A model generated the notes under the pieces. It saw only the letters and a list, made by a program, of their open reading frames with translations. It ran no database searches and was not told the DNA's origin. Position numbers and translations under genes: made by a program. DNA of 64,000 bases from an uncultured Flavobacterium sp. (GTDB lineage Bacteria; Bacteroidota; Bacteroidia; Flavobacteriales; Flavobacteriaceae): assembly GCA_934636265.1 (NCBI GenBank), contig CAKUAD010000002.1, positions 53,590-117,589 of the forward strand, given 5' to 3'. Positions 17,137-26,870 of the stretch are shown in pieces; the stretch's first letter is position 1; each line of letters opens with the position of its first letter.

Positions 17137-18260
17137 TTGAATTTACGGCCTTTCCAGCGGTAGGAGCCAACGAGTGAATACATCGCTACGACAAATGTCC
17201 AAAGCGGATAAAACAGGCTTTGCACAACGGGAAACGACAACGCGCTGTTGTAGATGAACTGTCGGGCTTGTGTGATCAGCAGCCAGTCGATGGCAAATTT
17301 TATGGCCCAAGCCCACGCCACCCATGTCCATGAGAGATGCTGTGAAAGGCCAAGAACAAGCAGGATCAGCAGCACGGTGTTGCCTGCAAAGACTGCCATT
17401 GAAATGGTTTGTGCATAATCGCTTTTATAACCTGATGCCTTGGCAGCCCAACGGACGCGCTGGTAAAAAAGCTCCTGCCAGCTTTGAGCCGCCCGCGTGG
17501 TGACCATCGCCTGACGGGATTTTAAGAAGTGAACGGCGTCGGGGCGTTTTGCAACGGCCTTTTGGAGCAGGAAAACATCGTCACCGCCCGGCCATCGCCC
17601 GCTGCCTTTAAATCCGCCAATTTCGTTAAAAAAGGCTTTTTCGTAGGCAAAGTTGGCGCCGTTGCACATAAAGGCTTTGCGCAGGCCAAATCCGCCGATG
17701 GTTGCGCCCTGAAGGCTCACAAGGTCGGCGCGTTGAAATTGATTGAGCAAGGAAAATTTTGCCGTGTATTTTACCGCTCCGGCTACCATTTGCGCCTTGG
17801 TTTGGGTGATGAAGGCGTCAAAGGTTGAAAGCCAGTTGGGTGGCAGGATACAATCGGCGTCGGTGGTGATGATCCAGTTGTAGGCCGCAATCGGGACGGC
17901 GCGCGCAATCGCATCTTTTTTGGGCGAGCCGGAAACGCGTACGTTATCCATCAATGTGACGTGGAAAGATCCGTTTTCCATCCGCCATTGATAAATGATC
18001 TTTGCGCCCTCGTCGGATGAAAAATCGTCGACCAGGATAATTTCAAACTTTTCCAGCGGATAGTTCTGGTTTTTGAGGCTCTGTAAAAGCGCCGGCAGGT
18101 TTTTGGCTTCGTCGCGAAAGGGAATGACGATGGAAAATCCGTTGTCGCCCGCGCCTTTGACTTCAAAGTTTCTAACTTTTTTAAAACCGTGGACCAGGCT
18201 CGCGATGTGCCACAGATACCACGCAAGATAGCATCCGCAATAGATCAGGAGGATTTCCAT
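17133..18260 (-). CDS. Membrane-anchored family 2 glycosyltransferase
   Basis: 375 residues from ATG 18260 ([17 protein letters not shown], a membrane helix). The GT2 domain follows: SIVIPFRDEAKNLP near 50, LVDDFSSDE near 87, the D-x-D-like TTDADC near 140, and the QxxRW motif as QRVRW near 280, then three C-terminal membrane helices. This is the layout of processive or lipid-linked sugar transferases. An earlier in-frame start at 18356 was rejected because it would overlap the upstream gene by over 100 bases and precede the natural membrane helix. It overlaps the flippase-like gene by 16 bases, so the two are probably one operon. Substrate unknown. Confidence 0.88.
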   Translation of the reverse strand: MEILLIYCGCYLAWYLWHIASLVHGFKKVRNFEVKGAGDNGFSIVIPFRDEAKNLPALLQSLKNQNYPLEKFEIILVDDFSSDEGAKIIYQWRMENGSFHVTLMDNVRVSGSPKKDAIARAVPIAAYNWIITTDADCILPPNWLSTFDAFITQTKAQMVAGAVKYTAKFSLLNQFQRADLVSLQGATIGGFGLRKAFMCNGANFAYEKAFFNEIGGFKGSGRWPGGDDVFLLQKAVAKRPDAVHFLKSRQAMVTTRAAQSWQELFYQRVRWAAKASGYKSDYAQTISMAVFAGNTVLLILLVLGLSQHLSWTWVAWAWAIKFAIDWLLITQARQFIYNSALSFPVVQSLFYPLWTFVVAMYSLVGSYRWKGRKFN

Positions 18261-19183
18261 AGGAATTTGAATTTTAAGACAAAATAACTGCCAATCATCA
18301 CCGGAATCACCACATTGAGCAACCACATGATGGTAGTAACCCAAAACGGAATCCACATGCTGACCCCCAGGATTTCAAAAAAATACACGGCAACGCCGCC
18401 TTTGATGGCAAAGTCCAGGAACTGAAACGTTGGGATGGCCGATGCCAAAAAGTAAATACTCGTAATGGCCGATAGCAGCAAAAGGCCATCAATCTCAACC
18501 CCGAACAATCGGAATAGCAAAAAGTACTGTACGGTAAAAAAAGCATATCTAAGCGACGCCAGCATCAGGTTTTTGGTGTGTACGCGGCGCGGAATCACGG
18601 CTATTTTTTGCACTAGTTTCTCGATGGAATATCCCTTGACCGAGAATCGCTTCATAAAAAACATCGATGCAAAAAACGCCACAATCGCGGCGAACGCGTA
18701 AAGCACCGTATCAGGCTTGATGACGTTGAGCCTTGCGTTAAAGTACGAAAGCCCAAATAGCCCAAAGAAAACAGTCATAAGTAATTGCGCCCCGTTGCAG
18801 ACGACATTGAGCAGCACGACTTTTTTGGCCTGATCCTTTGCATAATAGAGCGCCTTGGCTCCGTATTCGCCAACGCCGCCGGGCGTGATCGATGACACCG
18901 TCATGGCCGACAATACCTGCCGCGCCGACTGTGCCACGGTGATTTTGCTAAAAGACGATACCAGGTTTTTCCACTTGAGAATTTCAGTAAATCGGTTGCC
19001 AAAGCTAAGGGCTAGCATCAACAGCGCATCGAACCATGAAAAATGGCGCGCAGCATCGGCGGGTGAGACGGCCTCATTGGCGGTTTGGGCCAATCGGTCA
19101 TAAATAAAAAAACAGGCAAGTCCTACAATGAGGATTTTTACGGCGGTGGTGAGCAATTGCTTGACGCGGGCGCTGGAAATCAT
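18245..19183 (-). CDS. Flippase-like membrane protein (LPG synthase transmembrane family)
   Basis: 312 residues with about eight hydrophobic helices and the PF03706-type pattern ([14 protein letters not shown] near 65; the [22 protein letters not shown] block near 100; [20 protein letters not shown] near the end, quoted in part). This family covers the transmembrane half of lysylphosphatidylglycerol synthases and related flippase-like proteins. Next to a GT2 enzyme it may move or modify a glycolipid precursor (inference). I prefer ATG 19183; an in-frame start at 19210 lies inside the likely promoter, where TTACTTTG precedes the ATG by a few bases. Confidence 0.85.
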   Translation of the reverse strand: MISSARVKQLLTTAVKILIVGLACFFIYDRLAQTANEAVSPADAARHFSWFDALLMLALSFGNRFTEILKWKNLVSSFSKITVAQSARQVLSAMTVSSITPGGVGEYGAKALYYAKDQAKKVVLLNVVCNGAQLLMTVFFGLFGLSYFNARLNVIKPDTVLYAFAAIVAFFASMFFMKRFSVKGYSIEKLVQKIAVIPRRVHTKNLMLASLRYAFFTVQYFLLFRLFGVEIDGLLLLSAITSIYFLASAIPTFQFLDFAIKGGVAVYFFEILGVSMWIPFWVTTIMWLLNVVIPVMIGSYFVLKFKFLWKSS

Positions 19184-19230
19184 CTTGCAAAGTAAGCAAA
19201 CTTTGCGCATCTTTACGGCAAAGATCAGTC

Positions 19231-19779
19231 ATGGCCGAACGCATAATTTTAGGAGTCGATCCGGGAACTACGGTAATGGGTTTTGGGCTGATACGGTGCA
19301 AGGGCCAAAAGATGGAATTTTTGCAACTCAACGAGCTGCAATTGCACAAGTACGACGATCATTACCTTAAACTCAAGCACATTTTTGAACGGACGGTCGA
19401 GCTGATTGATACGCATCATCCTGATGAAATGGCGATCGAAGCACCGTTTTTTGGCAAGAACGTTCAGTCGATGCTAAAGTTGGGCCGGGCGCAAGGCGTT
19501 GCAATGGCTGCGGGATTGTCGCGGCAGGTGCCGATTACCGAATACGAGCCCAAGAAAATAAAAATGGCAATAACCGGCAATGGCAACGCCAGCAAGGAAC
19601 AAGTGGCCAAAATGCTCCAACGACTCCTGGGTTTAAAAGAACTTCCCAAAAACCTCGATTCAACCGATGGGTTGGCCGCGGCGGTGTGTCATTTTTTCAA
19701 TTCGGGAAAAGTGAGCGCAGCCAAGAGTTATTCTGGGTGGGACGCTTTTGTTAAACAGAATGAAAGCAGAATTAGATAA
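19231..19779 (+). CDS. ruvC: Holliday junction resolvase RuvC
   Basis: 182 residues, the normal length. The RNase H-like fold carries the four acidic catalytic residues: D9 in LGVDPGTT, E in MAIEAPFF near 70, and the paired acids in the C-terminal [13 protein letters not shown] (about 143-150). RuvC cleaves four-way junctions with RuvAB during recombination. It is transcribed divergently from the flippase-like gene and ends in a terminator. In many Bacteroidota ruvC neighbours hemW, as here. Confidence 0.95.
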   Translation: MAERIILGVDPGTTVMGFGLIRCKGQKMEFLQLNELQLHKYDDHYLKLKHIFERTVELIDTHHPDEMAIEAPFFGKNVQSMLKLGRAQGVAMAAGLSRQVPITEYEPKKIKMAITGNGNASKEQVAKMLQRLLGLKELPKNLDSTDGLAAAVCHFFNSGKVSAAKSYSGWDAFVKQNESRIR

Positions 19780-19785
19780 TTTGAA

Positions 19786-19817
19786 AAAGCCTGAGCAAAT
19801 TATCGGCTTTCTTTTTT
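19786..19817 (+). terminator. Terminator after ruvC
   Basis: AAAGCC (19786-19791) pairs with GGCTTT (19805-19810), followed by CTTTTTT. Confidence 0.7.
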
Positions 19818-19967
19818 AAACTTATCTGATATCGAAGTTTGAAAAAAAAGTCATCATTACGCAGGGTTGCCCTGGGTCAAAATTCTCAACTGTTTCAATT
19901 GGTGCGCAATTGCTTATCGGTTACCGCCCGCCATGATTTGCAAATTTCAAACCTTTAAAATTTAAGA

Positions 19968-21095
19968 TTGGCTAGTATTTACATCCATATCCCTTTTTGC
20001 AAACAAGCCTGTCACTATTGCGACTTTCACTTTTCGACGTCGCAAAAGAATCGCAGCGAGATGGTTTTGGCGTTGCAGAGGGAATTGCAGATGCGAAAAT
20101 CTGAAATCGACGAGCCAGTTGAGACGATTTACTTTGGCGGCGGAACTCCGAGTGTTTTGTTTGACGCGGAAATCGATTCGATCATCAATCTGGTTTACGG
20201 GAATTTTGAAGTGGTCGAGGAAGCTGAAATCACACTCGAGGCCAATCCCGACGATTTGTCGGACGACCGGTTGAAACAACTTTCGCAAAGCCGCATCAAC
20301 CGGTTGTCGATTGGAATCCAGTCATTTTACGATGAGGATTTGCAGCTGATGAACCGCGCGCATAATTCGGCCGAAGCGCGGGAATCCTTGACAGAAGCTG
20401 CCCGCCTTTTTGACAATGTCACCATCGACTTGATTTACGGCATCCCCGGCATGAGCGACCAACGGTGGCGCGGGAATATCCAAGCCGCTCTCTCGTACGG
20501 GATTCCGCACATTTCAGCCTACGCGCTAACCGTCGAACCCCGGACGGCGCTGCGCAAACTTATCGCTACGGGAAAAATGGCCTCGCCCGACGATGAAACC
20601 GCCGCAAGGCATTTCGCAATCCTGGTTCAAATGCTTGCTGACGCCGGATTTGTGCATTACGAACTGTCGAACTTTGGCAAGCCGGGTTATTTTTCGCGCA
20701 ACAATTCGGCGTACTGGTTGGGCAAAAAGTACCTTGGAATAGGGCCTTCGGCGCACAGTTTTGACGGGGTTTGCCGCAGCTGGAACGTTTCGAACAACGC
20801 ACTCTATATAAAAAGCATCAACCGCGGTGAGTTGCCGATGGAAAAGGAAACGCTCTCGGCCACCGACAGATATAACGAATATGTGATGACCGGGCTCCGT
20901 ACCATTTGGGGCGTATCGGTGAACAAATTGGACGAATTTGGACCCGGATTCAGGCAACATCTTTTGCTATCGGCACAAAAACCCATAAACGACGGACTGC
21001 TCATGCTGGAAAACGGCGTGCTTTTGACAACACCCAAAGGCAAGTTTCTGTCGGACGGCTTGGCGTCTGGATTGTTTTGGGTAGATTTGAAATGA
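19968..21095 (+). CDS. hemW: Radical SAM protein HemW (heme chaperone)
   Basis: 375 residues beginning IYIHIPFCKQACHYCDFHF; the CxxxCxxC cluster motif is at residues 11-18 (shown as FCKQACHYC). FGGGTPS near 56 and the C-terminal HemN_C-type region are present. The family is a heme-binding radical SAM chaperone related to HemN. The start codon is TTG at 19968, which gives the usual MA-IYIHIPFC spacing; no ATG is in position. It leads an operon: the next gene begins at the overlapping ATGA. Confidence 0.92.
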   Translation: MASIYIHIPFCKQACHYCDFHFSTSQKNRSEMVLALQRELQMRKSEIDEPVETIYFGGGTPSVLFDAEIDSIINLVYGNFEVVEEAEITLEANPDDLSDDRLKQLSQSRINRLSIGIQSFYDEDLQLMNRAHNSAEARESLTEAARLFDNVTIDLIYGIPGMSDQRWRGNIQAALSYGIPHISAYALTVEPRTALRKLIATGKMASPDDETAARHFAILVQMLADAGFVHYELSNFGKPGYFSRNNSAYWLGKKYLGIGPSAHSFDGVCRSWNVSNNALYIKSINRGELPMEKETLSATDRYNEYVMTGLRTIWGVSVNKLDEFGPGFRQHLLLSAQKPINDGLLMLENGVLLTTPKGKFLSDGLASGLFWVDLK

Positions 21096-21862
21096 TGAAA
21101 GCAACCATTAAACACGGCGGGCAGACTTTTTTGGTAGATTTATCAAAGCCGATCGACCTTTCGATTCCGCTGACAAATTCAGATGAAAATCCCATTGCCT
21201 GGTATCTGGACAAACCTAAAATCGAGCCGGTGCGCATGGGTGATTGGATAGGAAAGGTGGCTGCCGGAGCGTCGACGAATTTTAACGACATCCATTTTAA
21301 TCCGCACGGACACGGCACACACACCGAATGTCTGGGTCATATCACCCGCGATTTTTACAGTGTCAATCAAGCGCTTAAAACTTTTTTCTTTTTGGCCGAG
21401 CTGATTTCGGTCAAACCGTATCACAAAGGAACCGATCAGGTAATTACCAAAATCCAGTTGCAGGCCTGGCTGGAAAATAAATCGCCCGAGGCCGTCGCGA
21501 TCAGGACGCTTCCAAACTCGATCGCTAAAAAATCAACCAAATATTCGCACACCAATCCCCCGTATCTGGAGGAATCGGCAGCGCTTTATCTGCGGGAAAT
21601 CGGCGTGAAACATTTGCTGATCGACTTGCCCAGCGTCGACCGTGAAGAAGACCAGGGAAAGCTAGTTTGTCATAAGGCATTCTGGAACGTAAAAGACGTG
21701 CAAAATCTTAATGAAGACGCGCGGCACGACGCTACGATTACTGAAATGATTTTTATTCCTGATTCAGTTCCTGACGGGCGTTATTTGTTGAATTTGCAGA
21801 TTTCGAGTTTTGAAAATGACGCCAGCCCAAGCAAGCCGGTTTTGTACGCAATTGAACGTTAG
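21092..21862 (+). CDS. Cyclase-family protein (kynurenine formamidase-like)
   Basis: 256 residues with the metal-binding signature of the cyclase/arylformamidase family (PF04199): FNPHGHGTHTECLGHI near 70-85, in which the His residues and Thr-His-Glu bind a divalent metal. KHLLIDLPSVDREED near 170 matches the second metal region. The family hydrolyses amide or ester bonds, such as N-formylkynurenine; the substrate here is not determinable. A long in-frame upstream extension (from 20906) only reads hemW out of frame and was rejected; ATG 21092 overlaps the hemW stop by four bases. Confidence 0.87.
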   Translation: MMKATIKHGGQTFLVDLSKPIDLSIPLTNSDENPIAWYLDKPKIEPVRMGDWIGKVAAGASTNFNDIHFNPHGHGTHTECLGHITRDFYSVNQALKTFFFLAELISVKPYHKGTDQVITKIQLQAWLENKSPEAVAIRTLPNSIAKKSTKYSHTNPPYLEESAALYLREIGVKHLLIDLPSVDREEDQGKLVCHKAFWNVKDVQNLNEDARHDATITEMIFIPDSVPDGRYLLNLQISSFENDASPSKPVLYAIER

Positions 21863-21863
21863 G

Positions 21864-22235
21864 ATGAACATTAACCAATTTTACGAGTATTGTCTGGCCA
21901 AGCCCGGTGTGACGGAGCATTTCCCGTTTGACAAGGACACACTGGTTTTTAAGGTTGGCGGGAAAATGTTTGCGCTTTCGTCATTATCAGGGTGGGAGCA
22001 TGACCGGCCTGGCGTAAACCTCAAGTGCGATCCGGATTGGGCCGAAGAGCTACGAGCAGCTTTTGACGGCATTACGCCCGGATTTCACATGAGCAAAACG
22101 CATTGGAATACGGTGAGTATCAACCGCGACGTGCCGGATAAATTGGTATGGGAACTTATTGACCATTCGTATGAATTGGTTTTGTTAAGTTTGACTAAAA
22201 AATTGCAAAATGAGATAAGGCAATCCGCCGATTGA
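21864..22235 (+). CDS. MmcQ/YjbR family protein
   Basis: 123 residues from ATG 21864, one base after the preceding stop. The family pattern is clear: CLAKPGVTEHFPFDKDTLVF (residues 9-28), KMFAL, then the WNTVSINRDVPD block near 85-96 and LIDHSYELV. These small proteins have a double-wing DNA-binding-like fold with no settled function. An earlier in-frame start at 21810 would read inside the cyclase gene and was rejected. Third gene of the hemW operon. Confidence 0.9.
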   Translation: MNINQFYEYCLAKPGVTEHFPFDKDTLVFKVGGKMFALSSLSGWEHDRPGVNLKCDPDWAEELRAAFDGITPGFHMSKTHWNTVSINRDVPDKLVWELIDHSYELVLLSLTKKLQNEIRQSAD

Positions 22236-22262
22236 CGTAATTTTGCAACCAATCCGTGAGCC

Positions 22263-22958
22263 ATGAAAGAGCAACTTAAGAGTTTTTTAAACGAGGAACA
22301 GGATCCAAAGGCGGTTGAAAAAATCAGCCAGAAACTTCAGGATTTGTTGATGAAGAATGAAGAAGTCGGGTATATCGGCGTCCAGAAAAAGCCTGCATTA
22401 AACGTATTTCCCGACAGCATCGTGCTTACCAACAGGCGTATCATCATGTGCCGTCCAAAAAATCTTGGCCTGTCGATGGATTTTACGGATTACACTTGGG
22501 AAGACGTGGCCGCGACAACGGTAAAGGAAAATATTCTGGGTTCGGAATTTACGTTCTCAACCCGTGACGACGTACAAATTTCGATAGATTACCTGCCTAA
22601 AGCCCAGGCGCGTAAAATTTACACCTACGCCAAAGAGCAACTCGAATTGTTAAAGGCAAAACCATCGCCATCTGCGCAAGCTGAAACTGATTCATCGGTC
22701 CAGCCGGTTTATGAGGCCCAAGTGATTGAACCTACTGAAGAAGTGACCGATTTTTCGGAAATCATTCCCGTGGCGCAGTCGGGTTTCCGCGATGAAAAAC
22801 AGTATCCGGAAGAATCGCCATCGGCTGACCAGCGCGCCGACGTTGATGCCGACGAACTTTTTGTCAAACTTCAGAACTACAAAAAACTGCTTGACAACGG
22901 CCTGATCCTACAGGGAGAATACGACAGGCTGAAGGATGAGATCCTGAAAAAAATGTAG
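22263..22958 (+). CDS. Bacterial PH domain protein with C-terminal SHOCT-like helix pair
   Basis: 231 residues. The N-terminal half (about 30-130) is a bacterial Pleckstrin-homology domain of the YvbH/bPH type (VFPDSIVLTNRRIIMCRP, then a Trp-Glu-Asp strand and KENILGSEFTF). A Pro/Glu/Gln-rich linker follows (135-200), and the end YKKLLDNGLILQGEYDRLK is a SHOCT-type motif. Cytoplasmic; likely a protein- or membrane-interaction module. It is the last gene of the hemW operon, 28 bases after YjbR, and converges with DUF4407. Confidence 0.82.
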   Translation: MKEQLKSFLNEEQDPKAVEKISQKLQDLLMKNEEVGYIGVQKKPALNVFPDSIVLTNRRIIMCRPKNLGLSMDFTDYTWEDVAATTVKENILGSEFTFSTRDDVQISIDYLPKAQARKIYTYAKEQLELLKAKPSPSAQAETDSSVQPVYEAQVIEPTEEVTDFSEIIPVAQSGFRDEKQYPEESPSADQRADVDADELFVKLQNYKKLLDNGLILQGEYDRLKDEILKKM

Positions 22959-22973
22959 TTTGCGGGTGCATTA

Positions 22974-24074
22974 CTAAATTGTCTTTTTTTGTTTTTCCAA
23001 AAACGCATTGGCTTGTAACTCCAGCAATTCCTTGGCTTTGGAGCGTTGCAGATTAAAAATTTCCCGGTCGTCGGCAATGTCGGCGTAAACCCTGTCGTGC
23101 ATTTGCGATGAGGTTTTTACCAGCAGTTCGCGTTGGTATTTGTCCTGCAAAATCGTCGCACTTAGCGCTGTTTCAACATCTTCCAGTTTGTAGTCGTATT
23201 CGCCTTTTGGCGACAGTAGCTTGGCAAAGATGGGCGCGGTTTCGACGGCAAAAAACAACAACATGATAAACAGTGACGGCAGCAGCGGAAGTGTGCCCAG
23301 CGCATTGATTCGGGCCATCAGTCCGTCGAATCCGTCGATTACGGGTTGGGTATCGGCTACTTTTTTATCCAGATTTTCCTGAAGCGATTGTGCGCGTTGC
23401 TGCTTTTGGGCCAGCATCACTCCAGTTGATTTTTTAAGCGAATCCAACTGTACGGCGGCCCGGTCATGCGCCTCGCGTTTTTCCTTGTAAATTGGGCCTT
23501 TTCCCATTTTTTTGGTGCCCGAGGTTCCCTCGGCTTCAGTGATATACGCCTGATACAGTGCGGCCACTTCTTTTTCGCGGGCTGCCAAGGACGCTTTGAG
23601 GCTGTCCATTTCGGCTTGGTTTTTCTCCAAATCTGATTGAAAATAACCGGCCACCTGATTTTTGTTTTCCAGCGCCATCCGGTTTTTTTCCTTGAGCAGA
23701 ACGGTGTTGATTTCCTTTTCGAATATTTTGATTTCCAACGGTTTTGAAATGACAATCGCAATCAGTACGGCCAGCATCAACCGTGGGAGCGCCTGGAGGA
23801 ATTCCGCCCGAAATTTTTCGCGCTTGCGGATGGTTGATACGATAAAGCGGTCGAGGTTAAAAATCAAAAGTCCCCAAACCAGCCCGAAAATTGAAGCGAT
23901 CCACGGGTTGTCGAAAACCGTAAAGAGTGCATAGCTTCCGGCAATGGCGGCCATGAGCGCCGTAAAGAAGACAGTCGCGCCAATTCCGGCAAATTTGGTT
24001 TGCTCGCCCTGGGAACAGCCGTCCAGAATATCGGTGTCGGCACCCGAGCACAGAATGAAGAATTTTTTAAGCAT
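22974..24074 (-). CDS. DUF4407 membrane protein
   Basis: 366 residues matching DUF4407: an N-terminal LKKFFILCSGADTDILDGC, two membrane helices (about 35-80), FNLDRFIVSTIRK near 95, a third helix, a long coiled-coil (about 130-245, Lys/Glu/Gln-rich) and a fourth helix near 265 (LLPSLFIMLLFFAVETAPIF, the conserved ETAP motif). Function unknown; the coiled coil probably lies in the periplasm or cytoplasm between membrane segments. Transcribed alone. Confidence 0.88.
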   Translation of the reverse strand: MLKKFFILCSGADTDILDGCSQGEQTKFAGIGATVFFTALMAAIAGSYALFTVFDNPWIASIFGLVWGLLIFNLDRFIVSTIRKREKFRAEFLQALPRLMLAVLIAIVISKPLEIKIFEKEINTVLLKEKNRMALENKNQVAGYFQSDLEKNQAEMDSLKASLAAREKEVAALYQAYITEAEGTSGTKKMGKGPIYKEKREAHDRAAVQLDSLKKSTGVMLAQKQQRAQSLQENLDKKVADTQPVIDGFDGLMARINALGTLPLLPSLFIMLLFFAVETAPIFAKLLSPKGEYDYKLEDVETALSATILQDKYQRELLVKTSSQMHDRVYADIADDREIFNLQRSKAKELLELQANAFLEKQKKTI

Positions 24075-24256
24075 AACGGTTCGTTTGTGCGGGATTACGC
24101 GCTGATTGATGATGATTTAGTAACGTAAAACTGTTTGTGATATTTTGCGCCGGTTGATGAGGCCGGTGGTCATTGGTAGGCAAGGGAAATGAGTTGTTAC
24201 AAAAAAGCAGGCTTCCAAGTGTAAAACTTGTTAGATTGCAAACTTTTAAAAAAGCT

Positions 24257-24288
24257 AAACCCCAAAGGTTTTTAAACCTTTGGGGTTT
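24257..24288. repeat. REP-like palindrome P1
   Basis: AAACCCCAAAGGTTT (24257-24271), two-base loop, AAACCTTTGGGGTTT (24274-24288). Near-identical copies lie at 40479 and 45870. It sits between the M20 and DUF4407 genes. It lacks a T run, so it is not an ordinary terminator. A solo half-module with CAGAAAATCTG follows at about 24320. Confidence 0.85.
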
Positions 24289-24358
24289 CAAAGATAACCC
24301 ATATCTAAACAGGCTGTATACAGAAAATCTGTAAATCGCACCCGCGGTCAATTCCATT

Positions 24359-25747
24359 TTACTTCGACATCTCGGTAAAATACTTGTAAAACAACGGAAT
24401 GGTCTCAATTCCCTTTAGGTAGTTGAAAATCCCGTAATGCTCATTGGGCGAGTGGATCGCATCGCTGTCCAGCCCAAAGCCCATCAAAATAGTTTTGCTT
24501 TTGAGTTCCTTTTCAAAAAGCGCGACAATAGGGATTGATCCTCCCGAGCGCACCGGAATTGCCGGAACGCCAAAAGTTTCAGTGTACGCCTTGTTGGCCG
24601 CGCGGTAACCTATGCTGTCAATTGGCGTGACGTAGCCTTGCCCGCCGTGGTGTGGTTTTACCTTAACCCTGACACCGGCCGGGGCAATGCTCTCAAAGTG
24701 TTTGGTAAACAATTCAGAGATTTCTTCCCAATCCTGATTTGGAACCAGTCGCATTGAAATCTTGGCAAATGCCTGGCTCGCAATCACGGTTTTCGCGCCT
24801 TCGCCCGTATAACCACCCCAGATTCCGTTGACGTCAAGTGTCGGGCGGATGGAATTGCGCTCGTTGGTCACGTAACCTTTTTCGCCATAAACATCGTCAA
24901 TATCGAGGGCCTGCTTGTACTTGTCCAGGCTGAACGGTGCCTTGGCCATTTCAGCGCGTTCATCGGCCGAAAGCTCCTGTACTTTATCGTAAAACCCGGG
25001 AATGGTGATGCGATTGTTTTCATCGTGCAATTGTGCGATCATTTTGGCCAGCACATTGATCGGGTTGGCAACGGCGCCACCGTAGAGTCCGGAATGGAGG
25101 TCGCGGTTGGGGCCGGTCACTTCAACTTCAACGTAGCTAAGTCCGCGAAGCCCAGTAGTAATCGACGGTTGCTGGTTTGAGATCATTCCCGTATCGGAAA
25201 TCAGAATCACATCACACTTTAACTTCTCCTGATTTTGGGTGACAAAACCAGCCAGGCTTTTTGACCCGACTTCTTCCTCGCCTTCAATCATAAACTTAAC
25301 GTTGCAAGGGAGTTTGTTGCTGGCTATCATGTATTCAAATGCCTTGACGTGCATGTAGAACTGTCCTTTGTCGTCGCAGGCCCCGCGGGCAAAAATGGCG
25401 CCTTCAGGATGGATGGGTGTGGCTTTGATTACCGGTTCAAACGGCGGAGATTCCCACAAATCCATCGGGTCGGGTGGCTGAACGTCGTAATGGCCATAAA
25501 CTAAAACAGTCGGCAAGGTTGGGTCGATGATTTTTTCGCCGTAAACGATGGGATAGCCGTCGGTGTCGCAAATTTCGACCGCGTCACAGCCCGCTTTCCG
25601 CAATGAATCGGCAACCGCATCAGCCATGTCGAGTACGTCCTGTGAATAGGCGGTATCGGCACTTACCGATGGAATCTTTAAAATTTCAATGAGTTCGTCG
25701 ATAAAGCGCTGCCGATGCTGCGCCACGTATTGTTTGATGTTGTCCAT
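24359..25747 (-). CDS. M20 family dipeptidase
   Basis: 462 residues from ATG 25747 (MDNIKQYVAQH). The di-zinc M20 site is visible: VYGHYDVQP near 85 (His, Asp), ARGACDDKGQ near 118 (bridging Asp), and IEGEEEVGS near 152 (catalytic Glu pair), with RSGGSIP near 390. This is the cytosolic peptidase M20A/CNDP-type of about 460 residues that hydrolyses dipeptides. An in-frame upstream start (25798) was rejected: the extension MPILCLSFAIFDK has no family counterpart. Confidence 0.92.
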   Translation of the reverse strand: MDNIKQYVAQHRQRFIDELIEILKIPSVSADTAYSQDVLDMADAVADSLRKAGCDAVEICDTDGYPIVYGEKIIDPTLPTVLVYGHYDVQPPDPMDLWESPPFEPVIKATPIHPEGAIFARGACDDKGQFYMHVKAFEYMIASNKLPCNVKFMIEGEEEVGSKSLAGFVTQNQEKLKCDVILISDTGMISNQQPSITTGLRGLSYVEVEVTGPNRDLHSGLYGGAVANPINVLAKMIAQLHDENNRITIPGFYDKVQELSADERAEMAKAPFSLDKYKQALDIDDVYGEKGYVTNERNSIRPTLDVNGIWGGYTGEGAKTVIASQAFAKISMRLVPNQDWEEISELFTKHFESIAPAGVRVKVKPHHGGQGYVTPIDSIGYRAANKAYTETFGVPAIPVRSGGSIPIVALFEKELKSKTILMGFGLDSDAIHSPNEHYGIFNYLKGIETIPLFYKYFTEMSK

Positions 25748-25938
25748 GCGGGTTTTCGTTTTATCAAAAATAGCAAAACTCAGGCAAAGTATCGGCATGA
25801 CCGGTCAGCGATCCGTATTTGTTTTGCCCTTCTGCGGCTTGATTTAACGTTGTCACCTTTTACCGATACTGCAAGAGTTGTATAGCAACGTCAGCAATGA
25901 TGGTCGCTTTATCAAAGCAAAAAAAATCTGTCGGATGC

Positions 25939-25968
25939 GTTGCCAATTGGCATTTGTTTGTATATTTG
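25939..25968 (+). promoter_or_regulatory. Promoter of tRNA-Leu
   Basis: GTTG (25939-25942), 18 bases, TATATTTG (25961-25968), ending 9 bases before the tRNA. Confidence 0.75.
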
Positions 25969-25977
25969 CCGCTCACT

Positions 25978-26059
25978 GCGGGCGTGGTGAAATTGGTAGA
26001 CACGCCAGACTTAGGATCTGGTGCCTCACGGTGTGAAGGTTCGAGTCCTTTCGCCCGCA
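25978..26059 (+). tRNA. tRNA-Leu (TAG)
   Basis: An 82-nt class II tRNA: acceptor GCGGGCG with CGCCCGC, anticodon loop CTTAGGA (anticodon TAG), a variable arm (GTGCCTCACGGTGT) and T arm GGTTCGAGTCC. CCA is not encoded. Confidence 0.97.
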
Positions 26060-26070
26060 CTTTAAAAGAC

Positions 26071-26108
26071 AAAACCCTCTTGATTCTCAATGAATTACGA
26101 GGGTTTTT
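26071..26108 (+). terminator. Terminator of tRNA-Leu
   Basis: AAAACCCTC (26071-26079) pairs with GAGGGTTTT (26099-26107). Confidence 0.85.
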
Positions 26109-26423
26109 CATTTTTATCCCCCGCATTTCCCCCAAAGATATTAAATTCTTTTATATTCTACTGGTAGAAAATCTGTATTCAACCTAAATACTTTGGGAGA
26201 TACCTTTACCTCAATGATTAAATACCTCAAGGTGTGTTACCCTCATTAATTTTGATGGGGGCTTTTATTATCAAAAAATCCCCATTTGTGGGGATGCTTA
26301 GTTATTTTTCGGTGCATTATAGTTGTTAGAAGGAATTTAAACAATTATTACAGATGTAACGACACGTAAAACAATTCCAATAGCTTTGAAAAGAAAGAAA
26401 ATTACAAACTCATAAAATTTAGT
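26109..26423. other. Gene-free AT-rich stretch beside tRNA-Leu
   Basis: No gene is seen. It holds two hairpins (CCCTCAT / ATGGGGG at about 26231-26259 followed by TTTTATT; ATCCCCA / TGGGGAT at 26279-26296) and two degenerate ends of the TIR element (GTAGAAAATCTGTA at about 26166; AACAATTATTACAG at about 26340). Confidence 0.5.
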
Positions 26424-26870
26424 ATGAATAATAAAATATTGGTCTCGCTTCTTTTGATTTTAACAATTTGTTGTAAAGCGCAAGTTACACCAGTCGCTAG
26501 TCCATCAAGTACTTCGTCGAAATCCATTTACGAAAATGATGAGGAAGTAAATGCGGTGGTTCGGAAAATTGTGCTGGAAGCAGAAATAGAGAAACAATCC
26601 AAAATTATAGAGGCTAACGAAACTGAGAACGACAGGAACGCATTGATGCAAAGGGGACTATCTTATTTGGGGATTCCTGATTATGCTAAAGCCTTAGAGG
26701 ATTTTAAAAAGTTATCAAGTTTACATCCCGATGATGCTGGAGCTCACTTTTATTTAGGTGTCACAAAGCTTTCATTAGGTCAATTTGACTGCGAGGATTT
26801 TAAAAAGGCGAAGCTACTAGGATTTAAAACAGACTGGTCCAAGATTGCCAAATTTTGTGGAGAATTATAA
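26424..26870 (+). CDS. Small secreted TPR-like protein
   Basis: 148 residues. The first 19 residues are a signal peptide (MNNKILVSLLLILTICCKA), with CC that might serve as a weak lipobox. After a Ser-rich linker and a charged helix, residues 72-135 form one or two tetratricopeptide-type helix pairs (YAKALEDFKKLSSLHPDDAG, AHFYLGVTKL). Base composition is clearly more AT-rich than in neighbouring genes. Function unknown. The only neighbours are tRNA-Leu and a similarly AT-rich orphan, which suggests recent acquisition. Confidence 0.75.
   Translation: MNNKILVSLLLILTICCKAQVTPVASPSSTSSKSIYENDEEVNAVVRKIVLEAEIEKQSKIIEANETENDRNALMQRGLSYLGIPDYAKALEDFKKLSSLHPDDAGAHFYLGVTKLSLGQFDCEDFKKAKLLGFKTDWSKIAKFCGEL

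Noticed and set aside
19818..19967. Possible riboswitch or small RNA upstream of hemW
   Set aside because: Only short, non-nested complementary runs are visible and nothing resembles a known riboswitch core.
20906..21091. N-terminal extension of the cyclase gene
   Set aside because: The extra 62 codons read hemW in another frame and are rich in Arg/Thr with no family match; ATG 21092 fits the operon overlap.
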